Shown in pieces: positions 1-6,710 of a DNA stretch of 7,568 nt. The notes under the pieces were generated by a model. The model did no database searches. It was not told the origin of the DNA and saw only the letters and a list, made by a program, of their open reading frames with translations. How positions within the stretch are numbered: the first letter of the stretch is position 1; each line of letters begins with the position of its first letter. The translations under genes were made by a program, and so were the position numbers. This stretch comes from Sphingomonadales bacterium UBA6157 (GTDB taxonomy: Bacteria; Pseudomonadota; Alphaproteobacteria; Sphingomonadales; Sphingomonadaceae), in NCBI GenBank assembly GCA_002423025.1, contig DIUN01000007.1:152662-160229 (forward strand). The letters run 5' to 3'.

Positions 1-746
1 TTGTTGATCCAGGGCGGGAAGATCAGCAGCGGCGTCTCGTACACCGTCTCAGTGCTCGGGCTGTACTGGATGAGCTGGAACAGCCGGTTCTCGAACACCA
101 CCTTGCCGGGGGTGACGGCAACATTGCGGCCCACTTCAAAGGCGTTCTCGTCCGTCATCTTCATCCGGCCGGTCTTCAGGTCCTCCAGCAGGTGCTCAAG
201 GCCCTTGAGCAGGTTGCTGCCGCCGGTTTCCGCGGTCTTCTTCAGCACTTCCGGGTTGGTCATGGCGAAGTTGGAGGGGCTCATCGCATCGACGAACTGC
301 TTGACGAGAAACTGGGCGCGGGCCTGCTCGCGATCGTCGAGCCCTTCAAGCTCATGCGTCGCCTGCATCACATAGCTGGAGGTAAGCAGGTAGCTCTGGC
401 GCAGAAAATCAAACGCCGGGGCCTCGCGCCAGGCATCGCCGGCAAAGCGCTTGTCCTTCACGTCCGCAACCGGGCTGGGCGAGCCGCCGGGGATGAGGAA
501 GGACTGCCAGAGCGCCATGGCATCGCTCATGTAGCGTGTTTGCAGCTCGAGCAGCTTTTGCGGCTCGCTGAGCATGGCGCCCATGGCGCGCTGCCAGGTG
601 CCGATGAGGCCGAGCGGATCGGGCGCGGGCATCACGTCCTGCTCGCGGCTGAGGAACTCCAGCATCATTTGCTGGCCGCGACCGGTCAGCTCGGTCCATT
701 TCTGGAATTGCTCCAGCGGCTGCGGATCGAGCGGCACATCGGCCAT
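1..746 (-). CDS. phaC: Class I poly(3-hydroxyalkanoate) synthase, N-terminal part (runs off the left edge)
   Basis: PhaC polymerises (R)-3-hydroxyacyl-CoA into polyhydroxyalkanoate on the surface of cytoplasmic storage granules. 248 complete codons are visible, about 40% of a typical class I enzyme of roughly 570-600 residues. The frame has no stop before the window edge. Recognisable PhaC N-terminal-domain landmarks are DKRFAGDAW (98-106), SPSNFAMTNPEV (156-167), GRNVAVTPGKVVFEN (206-220), FQLIQYSPSTETVYETPLL and PPWIN (244-248), after which the alpha/beta-hydrolase core begins. The catalytic Cys-Asp-His residues lie outside the window. The start is ATG at 746: GGGGA lies 7 nt upstream, and the frame has a TGA at 780-782 with no other start codon between, so no longer in-frame start is possible as the sequence stands. 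A stronger GAGGAG lies further upstream out of frame, and a six-base homopolymer separates it from the start, so the true N-terminus may differ slightly. The gene is transcribed divergently from the aminotransferase. Identity is firm; the start is less certain. Confidence 0.95.
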   Translation of the reverse strand, partial: MADVPLDPQPLEQFQKWTELTGRGQQMMLEFLSREQDVMPAPDPLGLIGTWQRAMGAMLSEPQKLLELQTRYMSDAMALWQSFLIPGGSPSPVADVKDKRFAGDAWREAPAFDFLRQSYLLTSSYVMQATHELEGLDDREQARAQFLVKQFVDAMSPSNFAMTNPEVLKKTAETGGSNLLKGLEHLLEDLKTGRMKMTDENAFEVGRNVAVTPGKVVFENRLFQLIQYSPSTETVYETPLLIFPPWIN

Positions 747-1201
747 GCGGATTTCCCCAACAAAAAATTCGTCATCTCCTCATACGTGCCGCCGGGCGCC
801 GGCGCAAAGCCCAATCCGCTCCCGCGCGGGGGGTAATTGATCCCTTCCCACACCGGCCCAACGCCGGTATGAAACCCGAAATCTCCGGGTTTGCCCTGTG
901 CGCCGGAGCCGTGTTTCACCAAAGGCCCGATCAGATGATGACGCCCGTGCCAAGCAACCCGACGCTGCGCAGCCTGCTGCCCGCCGCCGTTGCCGCACGC
1001 GCAGCACGTGGTTTCGCCCGAGCTAGCCAGGCCGCAAGGCCCGCCTGAAAAAGGCAGTTCCGGCCCCGGCACCGATGCATTGCCGGCCGCTTTTGCCGCC
1101 CATCTAAGGGCCAGGCAGAGCGCGAAAAACCGCCCGTTTCCTTTGTATTTGCGGCGTATTGGGCGTATCCAGCCCGTGCGCGCCTGCCGAAAGCGACCAG
1201 C
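747..1201. other. Divergent intergenic region between phaC and the aminotransferase gene
   Basis: About 455 bp separate the two divergent start codons, so promoters for both should lie here. I cannot point to a credible -35/-10 pair on either strand. On the phaC side there are two perfect inverted repeats with short loops (852-868 and 872-892) and two perfect 10-bp palindromes (796-805 and 821-830). Another 10-bp palindrome, GCTGCGCAGC, lies at 964-973. Reading frames crossing the region are not gene-like. The only self-contained short plus-strand frame is a 37-codon Ala-rich one at 935-1048. A short direct repeat of GCGTAT lies about 40 nt before the aminotransferase start. No RNA gene or mobile-element end was recognised. 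Confidence 0.7.
852..892 (-). promoter_or_regulatory. Two tandem stem-loops in the probable phaC 5' leader
   Basis: Plus-strand ACCGGC (852-857) is the exact reverse complement of GCCGGT (863-868), with a 5-nt loop. AAACCCG (872-878) is the exact reverse complement of CGGGTTT (886-892), with a 7-nt loop. The two hairpins are 3 nt apart and lie about 105-145 nt upstream of the phaC start on its coding strand. Neither is followed by a run of T on either strand, so they do not look like intrinsic terminators. They could be leader-RNA structure or protein-binding palindromes. Their role is inferred; only the inverted symmetry is seen. Confidence 0.4.
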
Positions 1202-2410
1202 ATGACTGAAGAATTTTACCGCATCAAACGCCTGCCGCCCTATGTCATCGCGGAGGTCAATTCCATGCGCGCCGCCGCCCGTGCGCGGGGGGATGACATC
1301 ATCGATCTCGGCATGGGCAACCCCGATTTGCCGCCCCCGCCCCATGTCATCGCCAAGCTCGCGGAAGTCGCCGCCAAGCCCGACGCCCACGGCTATTCCG
1401 CCTCCAAAGGCATCCCCGGCCTTCGCCGCGCACAGGCTGCTTACTACGATCGCCGCTTCGGAGTTGATCTTAACCCCGAGACGGAAGTCGTTGTAACGCT
1501 TGGTTCAAAGGAAGGCCTGGCCAACCTCGCCCAGGCGATCACCGCGCCCGGCGATGTCGTGCTGGCGCCCAATCCGAGCTACCCGATCCACACCTTCGGC
1601 TTCATCATCGCCGGCGCCACCATCCGCAGCGTGCCTACCACGCCGGACGAGCACTACTTCGAGGCCCTTGAGCGCGCCATGCGCTTCACCGTGCCCAAGC
1701 CCTCCGTGCTGGTAATGGGCTACCCCAGCAACCCCACTGCCGAAACCGTGGACCTGGCCTTTTACGAGCGCGTCGTCGCGTTTGCGAAAAAGCACCAGCT
1801 CTGGGTGCTCTCGGATCTGGCCTATTCGGAAATCTATTTCGACGGCTGCCCGACGCCTTCCATCCTGCAGGTTCCGGGCGCCAAGGATGTTGCTGTCGAG
1901 TTCACCTCGATGAGCAAGACCTACTCGATGGCCGGCTGGCGCATCGGTTTTGCCGTGGGTAATCAAAAGCTTATTGGTGCACTCACACGGGTGAAGTCCT
2001 ATCTGGATTACGGCGCCTTCACGCCCATCCAGGCTGCTGCCGTCGCCGCGCTCAACGGCCCGCAGGACATCATAGAATCCAACCGCCAACTCTATCATCG
2101 CCGCCGCGATGTGCTGGTGGAAGCCTTTGGCCGCGCCGGATGGGAGATTCCGCCGCCGCGCGCCAGCATGTTCTGCTGGGCGCCACTGCCACCGGCGCTG
2201 GCCCATCTCGGCAGCCTCGAATTCTCCAAGCAACTCCTCACCCATGCCGGCGTCGCAGTGGCACCAGGCGTTGGCTATGGCGAGGATGGCGAGGGCTTTG
2301 TGCGCATCGCCATGGTGGAGAACGAGCAGCGCCTGCGCCAGGCCGCCCGCAACGTGCGGAAATACCTGCAATCCATGGGCGTCAATACGCCTGCAAAGGC
2401 AAGCAACTGA
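1202..2410 (+). CDS. AlaC-like PLP-dependent aminotransferase (alanine/glutamate-pyruvate type, class I/II)
   Basis: This is a fold-type I aminotransferase of 402 aa, close in length and sequence to E. coli AlaC (about 412 aa). The shared opening is RIKRLPPYV at residues 7-15 and the shared core is MGNPD at 38-42, HGYSASKGIPGLRRA and NPSYPIHTFG. Such enzymes move amino groups between glutamate/2-oxoglutarate and pyruvate/alanine, in the cytosol. Visible PLP residues are GSKEG (101-105, phosphate cup), N177 in SNPT, D205 and Y208 in SDLAY, and Lys239 in SMSKT, which forms the Schiff base. It is followed by GWRIGF with R247, and R368 is the expected carboxylate-binding arginine. The start at 1202 gives the family's usual N-terminus, although no good Shine-Dalgarno is seen. 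It is the first gene of a four-gene co-directional run, 114 bp before hom. Related proteins are often named LL-diaminopimelate or aspartate aminotransferase, and the sequence alone does not settle the substrate. Confidence 0.93.
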   Translation: MTEEFYRIKRLPPYVIAEVNSMRAAARARGDDIIDLGMGNPDLPPPPHVIAKLAEVAAKPDAHGYSASKGIPGLRRAQAAYYDRRFGVDLNPETEVVVTLGSKEGLANLAQAITAPGDVVLAPNPSYPIHTFGFIIAGATIRSVPTTPDEHYFEALERAMRFTVPKPSVLVMGYPSNPTAETVDLAFYERVVAFAKKHQLWVLSDLAYSEIYFDGCPTPSILQVPGAKDVAVEFTSMSKTYSMAGWRIGFAVGNQKLIGALTRVKSYLDYGAFTPIQAAAVAALNGPQDIIESNRQLYHRRRDVLVEAFGRAGWEIPPPRASMFCWAPLPPALAHLGSLEFSKQLLTHAGVAVAPGVGYGEDGEGFVRIAMVENEQRLRQAARNVRKYLQSMGVNTPAKASN

Positions 2411-2416
2411 GCCGCT

Positions 2417-2450
2417 TCCAGCCCCTTCCCCGCGAGTGGAAGGGGCTGGA
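2417..2450 (+). repeat. 13-bp perfect palindromic unit (stem-loop) after the aminotransferase gene
   Basis: TCCAGCCCCTTCC (2417-2429) and GGAAGGGGCTGGA (2438-2450) are exact reverse complements around the 8-nt loop CCGCGAGT. The unit begins 7 nt after the aminotransferase stop. It has no following T-run (CAGGTGCG comes next), so it is not a classical intrinsic terminator. The C-rich arm, short loop and G-rich arm resemble dispersed intergenic palindromes (REP-like units) of GC-rich alphaproteobacteria. It could stabilise the upstream mRNA end or partly uncouple hom expression. Only one copy lies in this window, so repeat status is inferred. Confidence 0.6.
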
Positions 2451-2524
2451 CAGGTGCGAACGCTCTTGCGCTTTGCCGTCGCCACCGCGAATAGCGGCGT
2501 GGTAATTCCAGCGCGGAGCCTGCA

Positions 2525-3817
2525 ATGACCACCCCACTTCGTATCGGCCTCGCCGGCCTCGGCAATGTTGGCGCCGGCGTCGTAAAGGTGCTGGATGACA
2601 ATGCCGATCTGATCGCCCGCCGCGCCGGCCGGCCGATCACCATCACCGCCATCAGCGCACGTGATCGCAACCGGGATCGCGGCATCGATCTCTCGCGCTT
2701 CGAGTGGGTGGATGACGCGACGGAACTAGCTGGCCGCGACGATGTCGATGTGGTTGTCGAACTGATCGGCGGCTCGGATGGCCCGGCGCTCACACTCGCT
2801 CGCCGCACCCTCGCCGCCGGCAAGGCGCTCGTCACCGCCAACAAGGCGCTGCTCGCCCATCACGGCTTGGCGCTGGCCGAACAGGCCGAGTTTCAGCAGG
2901 TGGCCCTGCGCTACGAAGCTGCAGTTGCCGGCGGCATCCCGGTCATCAAGGGCATTTCGGAAGGTATGGCCGCCAACCGCCTAAGCCGCGTCTATGGCCT
3001 GCTGAATGGCACCTGCAACTATATCCTCAGCCGCATGGAGGCCGAGCGCCTGCCCTTCACCCAGGTGCTCGCTGAAGCGCAGGCCGCTGGCTACGCCGAG
3101 GCGGACCCAAGCTTTGACATCGATGGCATCGATACCGCGCACAAGCTTGCCATCCTTGCCGCCCTGGCCTTTGGCGCCCGCATCGATTTTGCCGCCGTCG
3201 CCACCCATGGCATCCGCGCTGTGGAACTGGCCGATATCGATCAGGCCCAAGCACTGGGCTTCCGCATCAAGCTCGTCGGGCTGGCCGAGGAGCAGGATGG
3301 CGCGCTGTTCCAGCGGGTCCACCCGGCGCTTGTGCCCCTCGATCACCCTCTTGCCGCTGCCAGTGGCGCGCTCAATGCCGTGGTGGCTGAGGGTGATTTC
3401 GTCGGCCGTCTGCTGTTTCAGGGCCGCGGCGCCGGCGAAGGCCCCACCGCCAGTGCCGTTGTGGCCGATATTATCGATATAGCGCGCGGCACCAGCGGGC
3501 ATCCGTTCGGGATGCCGGTAGCGGCGCTCGCCGCACTACCGCCCGCTGACACAGCCGGTCGACAGAGCCGCTATTATCTGCGTCTGACTGTGGCGGACCG
3601 CCCGGGCGTTCTGGCGGAACTCACAGCTGCGTTGCGAGACCATGGCGTCTCCATCGAGAGCCTCATCCAGCGCGGGCATGCCGCCAGCGGCGATGCGATG
3701 CTGGTGATGGTCACGCACATGGCGCAGGAGGCGCAGGTGTTGGCCAGCCTGGCGCAGATGTCGCTCAGTGCATCTGTCACTGGCGCGCCGGTGATGATGC
3801 ACATTCTGGATTTCTGA
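2525..3817 (+). CDS. hom: Homoserine dehydrogenase
   Basis: The enzyme reduces L-aspartate-4-semialdehyde to L-homoserine with NAD(P)H, the branch point to threonine, methionine and isoleucine. The 430-aa length matches the monofunctional three-domain form. The N-terminal Rossmann segment has GLAGLGNVGAG (8-18). K107 in VTANKA, GTCNYIL (162-168), and the signature AGYAEADPSFDIDGIDTAHK (188-207) with E192, D203 and K207 are the expected substrate and catalytic residues. A C-terminal ACT domain starts near residue 349 (YYLRLTVADRPGVLAEL), implying feedback control by an amino acid, in this family usually threonine. The domain looks intact and there is no fused aspartate kinase. GGAG at 2515-2518, 6 nt before the ATG, supports the start. 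The 114-bp gap before it holds the 13-bp palindrome and a second, weaker stem-loop near 2482-2502. No Thr/Ile-rich leader peptide was seen. Confidence 0.97.
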   Translation: MTTPLRIGLAGLGNVGAGVVKVLDDNADLIARRAGRPITITAISARDRNRDRGIDLSRFEWVDDATELAGRDDVDVVVELIGGSDGPALTLARRTLAAGKALVTANKALLAHHGLALAEQAEFQQVALRYEAAVAGGIPVIKGISEGMAANRLSRVYGLLNGTCNYILSRMEAERLPFTQVLAEAQAAGYAEADPSFDIDGIDTAHKLAILAALAFGARIDFAAVATHGIRAVELADIDQAQALGFRIKLVGLAEEQDGALFQRVHPALVPLDHPLAAASGALNAVVAEGDFVGRLLFQGRGAGEGPTASAVVADIIDIARGTSGHPFGMPVAALAALPPADTAGRQSRYYLRLTVADRPGVLAELTAALRDHGVSIESLIQRGHAASGDAMLVMVTHMAQEAQVLASLAQMSLSASVTGAPVMMHILDF

Positions 3818-3856
3818 GCGCGGGCCTTCCCTCCCCCGGGCAAACCTCTTACACCC

Positions 3857-3870
3857 CGGCGAAATCGCCG
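3857..3870 (+). other. Small stem-loop just upstream of the glpX ribosome binding site
   Basis: CGGCG-AAAT-CGCCG forms a 5-bp stem with a four-base loop, ending 4 nt before the GGAG (3875-3878) of glpX. No T-run follows. It may shape ribosome access or mRNA decay, or be incidental in GC-rich DNA. Confidence 0.3.
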
Positions 3871-3883
3871 CACCGGAGATCGC

Positions 3884-4870
3884 ATGACCACCACGCCCCG
3901 CAGTTCAACGCTAGATCGCGTGCTCGTCCTCGAGATGGTCCGTGTGACCGAAAATGCCGCAATCGCCTGCTCGAAGCTCATCGGCCGCGGCGATGAAAAA
4001 GCCGCCGATGCTGCCGCTGTGGAAGCCATGCGCGACGCTCTCAACCAACTGGATTTCGATGGCACCGTCGTCATCGGTGAGGGCGAGCGGGATGAAGCAC
4101 CGATGCTCTTCATCGGTGAAAAGGTCGGTCGGGCACAGGGAACTGGTCCCAAGATCGATATTGCGCTCGATCCACTGGAAGGCACAACAATCACCGCCAA
4201 GGCTGGCCCCAACGCACTCGCCGTGCTGGCCATCGCCGAGGAAGGTGGACTGCTCAACGCACCGGATGTCTACATGGACAAGATCGCCGTTGGCCCCGGC
4301 TATCCTGAAGGTGTCATCGACCTGCGCAAGAGCCCGACCGAGAATGTTAAATCGGTTGCCGCCGCCAAGGGCGTCGCACCGGGTGATCTCATTGTCTGCG
4401 TGCTTGATCGTCCACGCCATGAAGCACTCATCGCCGAGTTGCGCGGCCTTGGCTGCGGCATAATGCTGATCCCGGACGGCGATGTCGCCGGCGTTATCGC
4501 CACCACCAACCCGGATACCGGCATCGATATCTACATGGGCTCGGGCGGCGCACCAGAAGGCGTGCTTGCAGCCGCAGCGCTGCGCTGCGTTGGTGGCCAG
4601 TTGCAAGGCAAGCTTGTGTTCCGCAACGAAGATGAGCGCGGCCGCGCCTATCGCTGGGGCATCACCGATCTCGATCGAATCTACAAGCTCGACGACCTTG
4701 CACAGGGCGATGTCATCTTCGCTGCAACCGGCGTCACTGATGGCTCGCTCCTGAAGGGCGTCAAGCGCCGCCGCGATGGCGTCATCACGACCGAAAGCGT
4801 CGTGATGCGTGCCTCATCGGGCACAATCCGCTGGGTGAGCGGCGAACACCGCGCTCATCGCCACGCCTAA
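3884..4870 (+). CDS. glpX: Fructose-1,6-bisphosphatase class II (GlpX type)
   Basis: GlpX hydrolyses fructose 1,6-bisphosphate to fructose 6-phosphate in the cytosol, the irreversible gluconeogenic step, using divalent metals (Mn2+ or Mg2+). The 328-aa protein aligns by eye along its length with E. coli GlpX: RVTENAAIA, LIGRGDEKAAD, DGTVVIGEGERDEAPML (59-75), DPLEGT (96-101), NALAVLAIAEEG, APDVYMDKIAVGPG, IPDGDVAGVI and GGAPEGV (221-227). The residues matching the E. coli metal ligands Asp33, Glu57, Asp85, Glu88 and Glu213 are all present as D42, E66, D96, E99 and E225. GGAG with a 5-nt spacer precedes the ATG. Its position 66 bp after hom suggests co-transcription. There is no glycerol gene nearby, so despite the gene name its role here is general gluconeogenesis. 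The protein ends in a short His/Arg-rich tail (EHRAHRHA). Confidence 0.97.
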   Translation: MTTTPRSSTLDRVLVLEMVRVTENAAIACSKLIGRGDEKAADAAAVEAMRDALNQLDFDGTVVIGEGERDEAPMLFIGEKVGRAQGTGPKIDIALDPLEGTTITAKAGPNALAVLAIAEEGGLLNAPDVYMDKIAVGPGYPEGVIDLRKSPTENVKSVAAAKGVAPGDLIVCVLDRPRHEALIAELRGLGCGIMLIPDGDVAGVIATTNPDTGIDIYMGSGGAPEGVLAAAALRCVGGQLQGKLVFRNEDERGRAYRWGITDLDRIYKLDDLAQGDVIFAATGVTDGSLLKGVKRRRDGVITTESVVMRASSGTIRWVSGEHRAHRHA

Positions 4871-4884
4871 CCGATGCTGGGTAC

Positions 4885-4914
4885 AGCCTGCCCGACATTG
4901 CGGGTTTGCAGGCT
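4885..4914 (+). other. Stem-loop in the glpX-recJ gap
   Basis: AGCCTGC (4885-4891) is the exact reverse complement of GCAGGCT (4908-4914). Inside it, CCG (4892-4894) can pair with CGG (4901-4903), leaving a four-base bulge. It starts 14 nt after the glpX stop and ends 24 nt before the recJ ATG. No T-run follows, so full termination is unlikely. It could protect the upstream message or partly attenuate recJ. Confidence 0.4.
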
Positions 4915-4938
4915 CCCGCTCGCCAGGTCTGCTAGCCG

Positions 4939-6702
4939 ATGACCAATGTCTTCGGCGTCGCCGTGTCGCTCCTTGGCCAGCCTTGGCTCTGGCGCGGCAA
5001 CATCATCCCTGGCGGCGAGCTTGATGGCCGCGGCGAAGACGAACTGCTGCAGCATCTGTTCCGCGCTCGGGGCGCGGTGCCGGAAGACTTTGCGCGGCTC
5101 AAGACCCCGACTCTACGGGATTGGTTGCCCGACCCGGCAATCTTTCAGGACATGGAAGCAGCCGCCACGCGCCTTGCCAACGCCATCGGCGCGAATGAGA
5201 ACATAGTCATATTCGGAGATTATGACGTAGATGGAGCAACTTCTGCCGCCATCCTTATACGATACCTCAGGAGCGTTGGCACAGATGCGGGCCATTACAT
5301 CCCCGATCGCTTGCTGGAAGGTTACGGTCCCTCAGCGGATGCACTCGTCGCCCTGAAGGCCAGCGGTGCAGATCTGGTCGTTACCGTTGATTGCGGCACA
5401 CAGGGCTTCGAGGCGCTCGCCGCCGCTCGCGCCGCCGCTCTGGATGTGATCGTCGTCGATCACCATAAAGCCGCTACGGCGCTACCGCTCGCCCTGGCCC
5501 TCGTTAACCCGAACCGCCTCGATGAAACACCCGAAGCCGCTGCCCATGGCCATCTCGCCGCCGTCGGTGTCGCCTTTCTGCTGGCGGTGGCGCTCAATCG
5601 TCAGTTGCGGGCGCGCGGTCACTTCAACACCCGGCCCGAACCGCGCCTTACCGATCTGCTTGATATCGTCGCGCTGGGCACGGTCGCCGATGTTGTGCCG
5701 CTCACCGGGCTCAACCGCGCTTTCGTAACCCAGGGCCTCAAGGTCATGCGCCAGCGTCGCAACCCAGGCATCACTGCGTTGCTTGACGTCGCCGGCCTCG
5801 CCCGCCCGCCGCAGGCCAAGGACCTCGGTTTCGCACTAGGCCCTCGAGTGAATGCCGGTGGCCGGGTGGGTAAATCCGATCTTGGCGTACGGCTGCTCAC
5901 CACTGATGATCCGCAGGAAGCGGCGGAACTGGCTGCAGAGCTGGACAGGCTGAACATCGAACGCCGCGGCATCGAGGCCGAGGTGACCGAAGCTGCCCTG
6001 GCGCTGGCCAGGCCGGATGAGAATGCCGCTGTTTCGGTCGTCGCCGGCGCAGGCTGGCACCCCGGCGTCATCGGGATCGTCGCCTCCCGTCTCAAGGACC
6101 GGCTTCACCGGCCCTCCATCGTCATCGCCATCCAGCCAGACGGCACTGCCAAGGGTTCGGGCCGCTCAATGCCGGGCGTTGATCTCGGCGCAGCTGTACT
6201 GGCCGCAAAAGACCATGGGCTACTTATCGCGGGCGGGGGCCACGCCATGGCTGCCGGGCTGACCGTGACAACAGATGGGATTGAGGCCCTCTCGGCCTTC
6301 CTAAACGAGCGGCTCTCTGCTTCGGTGGATGTCGCAGCTACGACGCGCGCCCTGCACATGGATGCAGCCGTTGCCCCTCGTGGCATAAGCCTCAGCCTGC
6401 ACGAGACGCTGGAAGTCGCCGGTCCTTACGGACAGGGTTGGTCGGCCCCGCGCGTCGCCTCCGGACCATGGACAGCTGTGGACGTGCGCATAGTCGGAGA
6501 GAACCACCTCAAGCTGATGCTCAGCGGCGCAGATGGTGCACGCTGCAAGGCCATTGCCTTCCGGCATGCGGAAACCACGCTTGGCGCAGCGCTGCAGGGT
6601 GCACGCGGCCGTGCATTCTACGTGGCTGGCAGGATCAAACGGGACGAATGGAACGGCAAGCCCAGCCCTGAGATCGAAGTCGACGATATCGCCTGGGCTT
6701 GA
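4939..6702 (+). CDS. recJ: Single-stranded-DNA-specific 5'-3' exonuclease RecJ
   Basis: RecJ degrades single-stranded DNA 5' to 3' in RecF-pathway recombination, mismatch repair and base-excision repair. The 587-aa protein is of usual length. It carries the DHH phosphoesterase core: motif I GDYDVDG (93-99) with D94, D96 and D98; motif II VDCGTQ with D151; motif III VVDHH with D174, H175 and H176; and motif IV GTVADVVPL with D251. GFALGPRVNAGGRVGKSD (297-314), GWHPGVIGIVASRLKDR and the DHHA1 segment with GSGRS (406-410) and GGGH (432-435) follow. The C-terminal third, to about 587, matches the OB-fold part. An in-frame TAG lies two codons upstream (4933-4935), so ATG 4939 is the earliest possible start, and the opening SLLGQPWLWRG suits it. 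The ribosome site is weak (AGGT, 10 nt away). Codons for residues 86-115 are unusually AT-rich (see findings). It is the last gene of the run and converges on the PEP-CTERM gene. Confidence 0.96.
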   Translation: MTNVFGVAVSLLGQPWLWRGNIIPGGELDGRGEDELLQHLFRARGAVPEDFARLKTPTLRDWLPDPAIFQDMEAAATRLANAIGANENIVIFGDYDVDGATSAAILIRYLRSVGTDAGHYIPDRLLEGYGPSADALVALKASGADLVVTVDCGTQGFEALAAARAAALDVIVVDHHKAATALPLALALVNPNRLDETPEAAAHGHLAAVGVAFLLAVALNRQLRARGHFNTRPEPRLTDLLDIVALGTVADVVPLTGLNRAFVTQGLKVMRQRRNPGITALLDVAGLARPPQAKDLGFALGPRVNAGGRVGKSDLGVRLLTTDDPQEAAELAAELDRLNIERRGIEAEVTEAALALARPDENAAVSVVAGAGWHPGVIGIVASRLKDRLHRPSIVIAIQPDGTAKGSGRSMPGVDLGAAVLAAKDHGLLIAGGGHAMAAGLTVTTDGIEALSAFLNERLSASVDVAATTRALHMDAAVAPRGISLSLHETLEVAGPYGQGWSAPRVASGPWTAVDVRIVGENHLKLMLSGADGARCKAIAFRHAETTLGAALQGARGRAFYVAGRIKRDEWNGKPSPEIEVDDIAWA

Positions 6703-6710
6703 GGCATTCC

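Noticed and set aside
192..836. Long plus-strand frame opposite phaC
   Set aside because: It is antisense to a clear PhaC coding frame, has shadow-type composition (His/Leu/Arg/Gly-rich) and shows no domain.
686..1390. 234-codon minus-strand frame spanning the intergenic region
   Set aside because: Its upstream part is antisense to the aminotransferase start and its end overlaps phaC out of frame. A stretch near 770-900 (GPVWEGINYPPRG, APAPGGTYEEM) looks protein-like, but it is largely the translation of the inverted repeats and has no recognisable family.
2419..2448. Intrinsic terminator after the aminotransferase
   Set aside because: The stem is strong, but the bases that follow (GACAGGTGCG) contain no T-run, so I list it as a palindromic unit instead.
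1505..2485. 326-codon minus-strand frame opposite the aminotransferase
   Set aside because: It is the antisense shadow of a confidently identified PLP enzyme; length alone is expected in GC-rich DNA.
3574..4257. Long minus-strand frames opposite hom and glpX
   Set aside because: They are antisense to two enzymes whose catalytic motifs are intact, and have no ribosome site or domain of their own.
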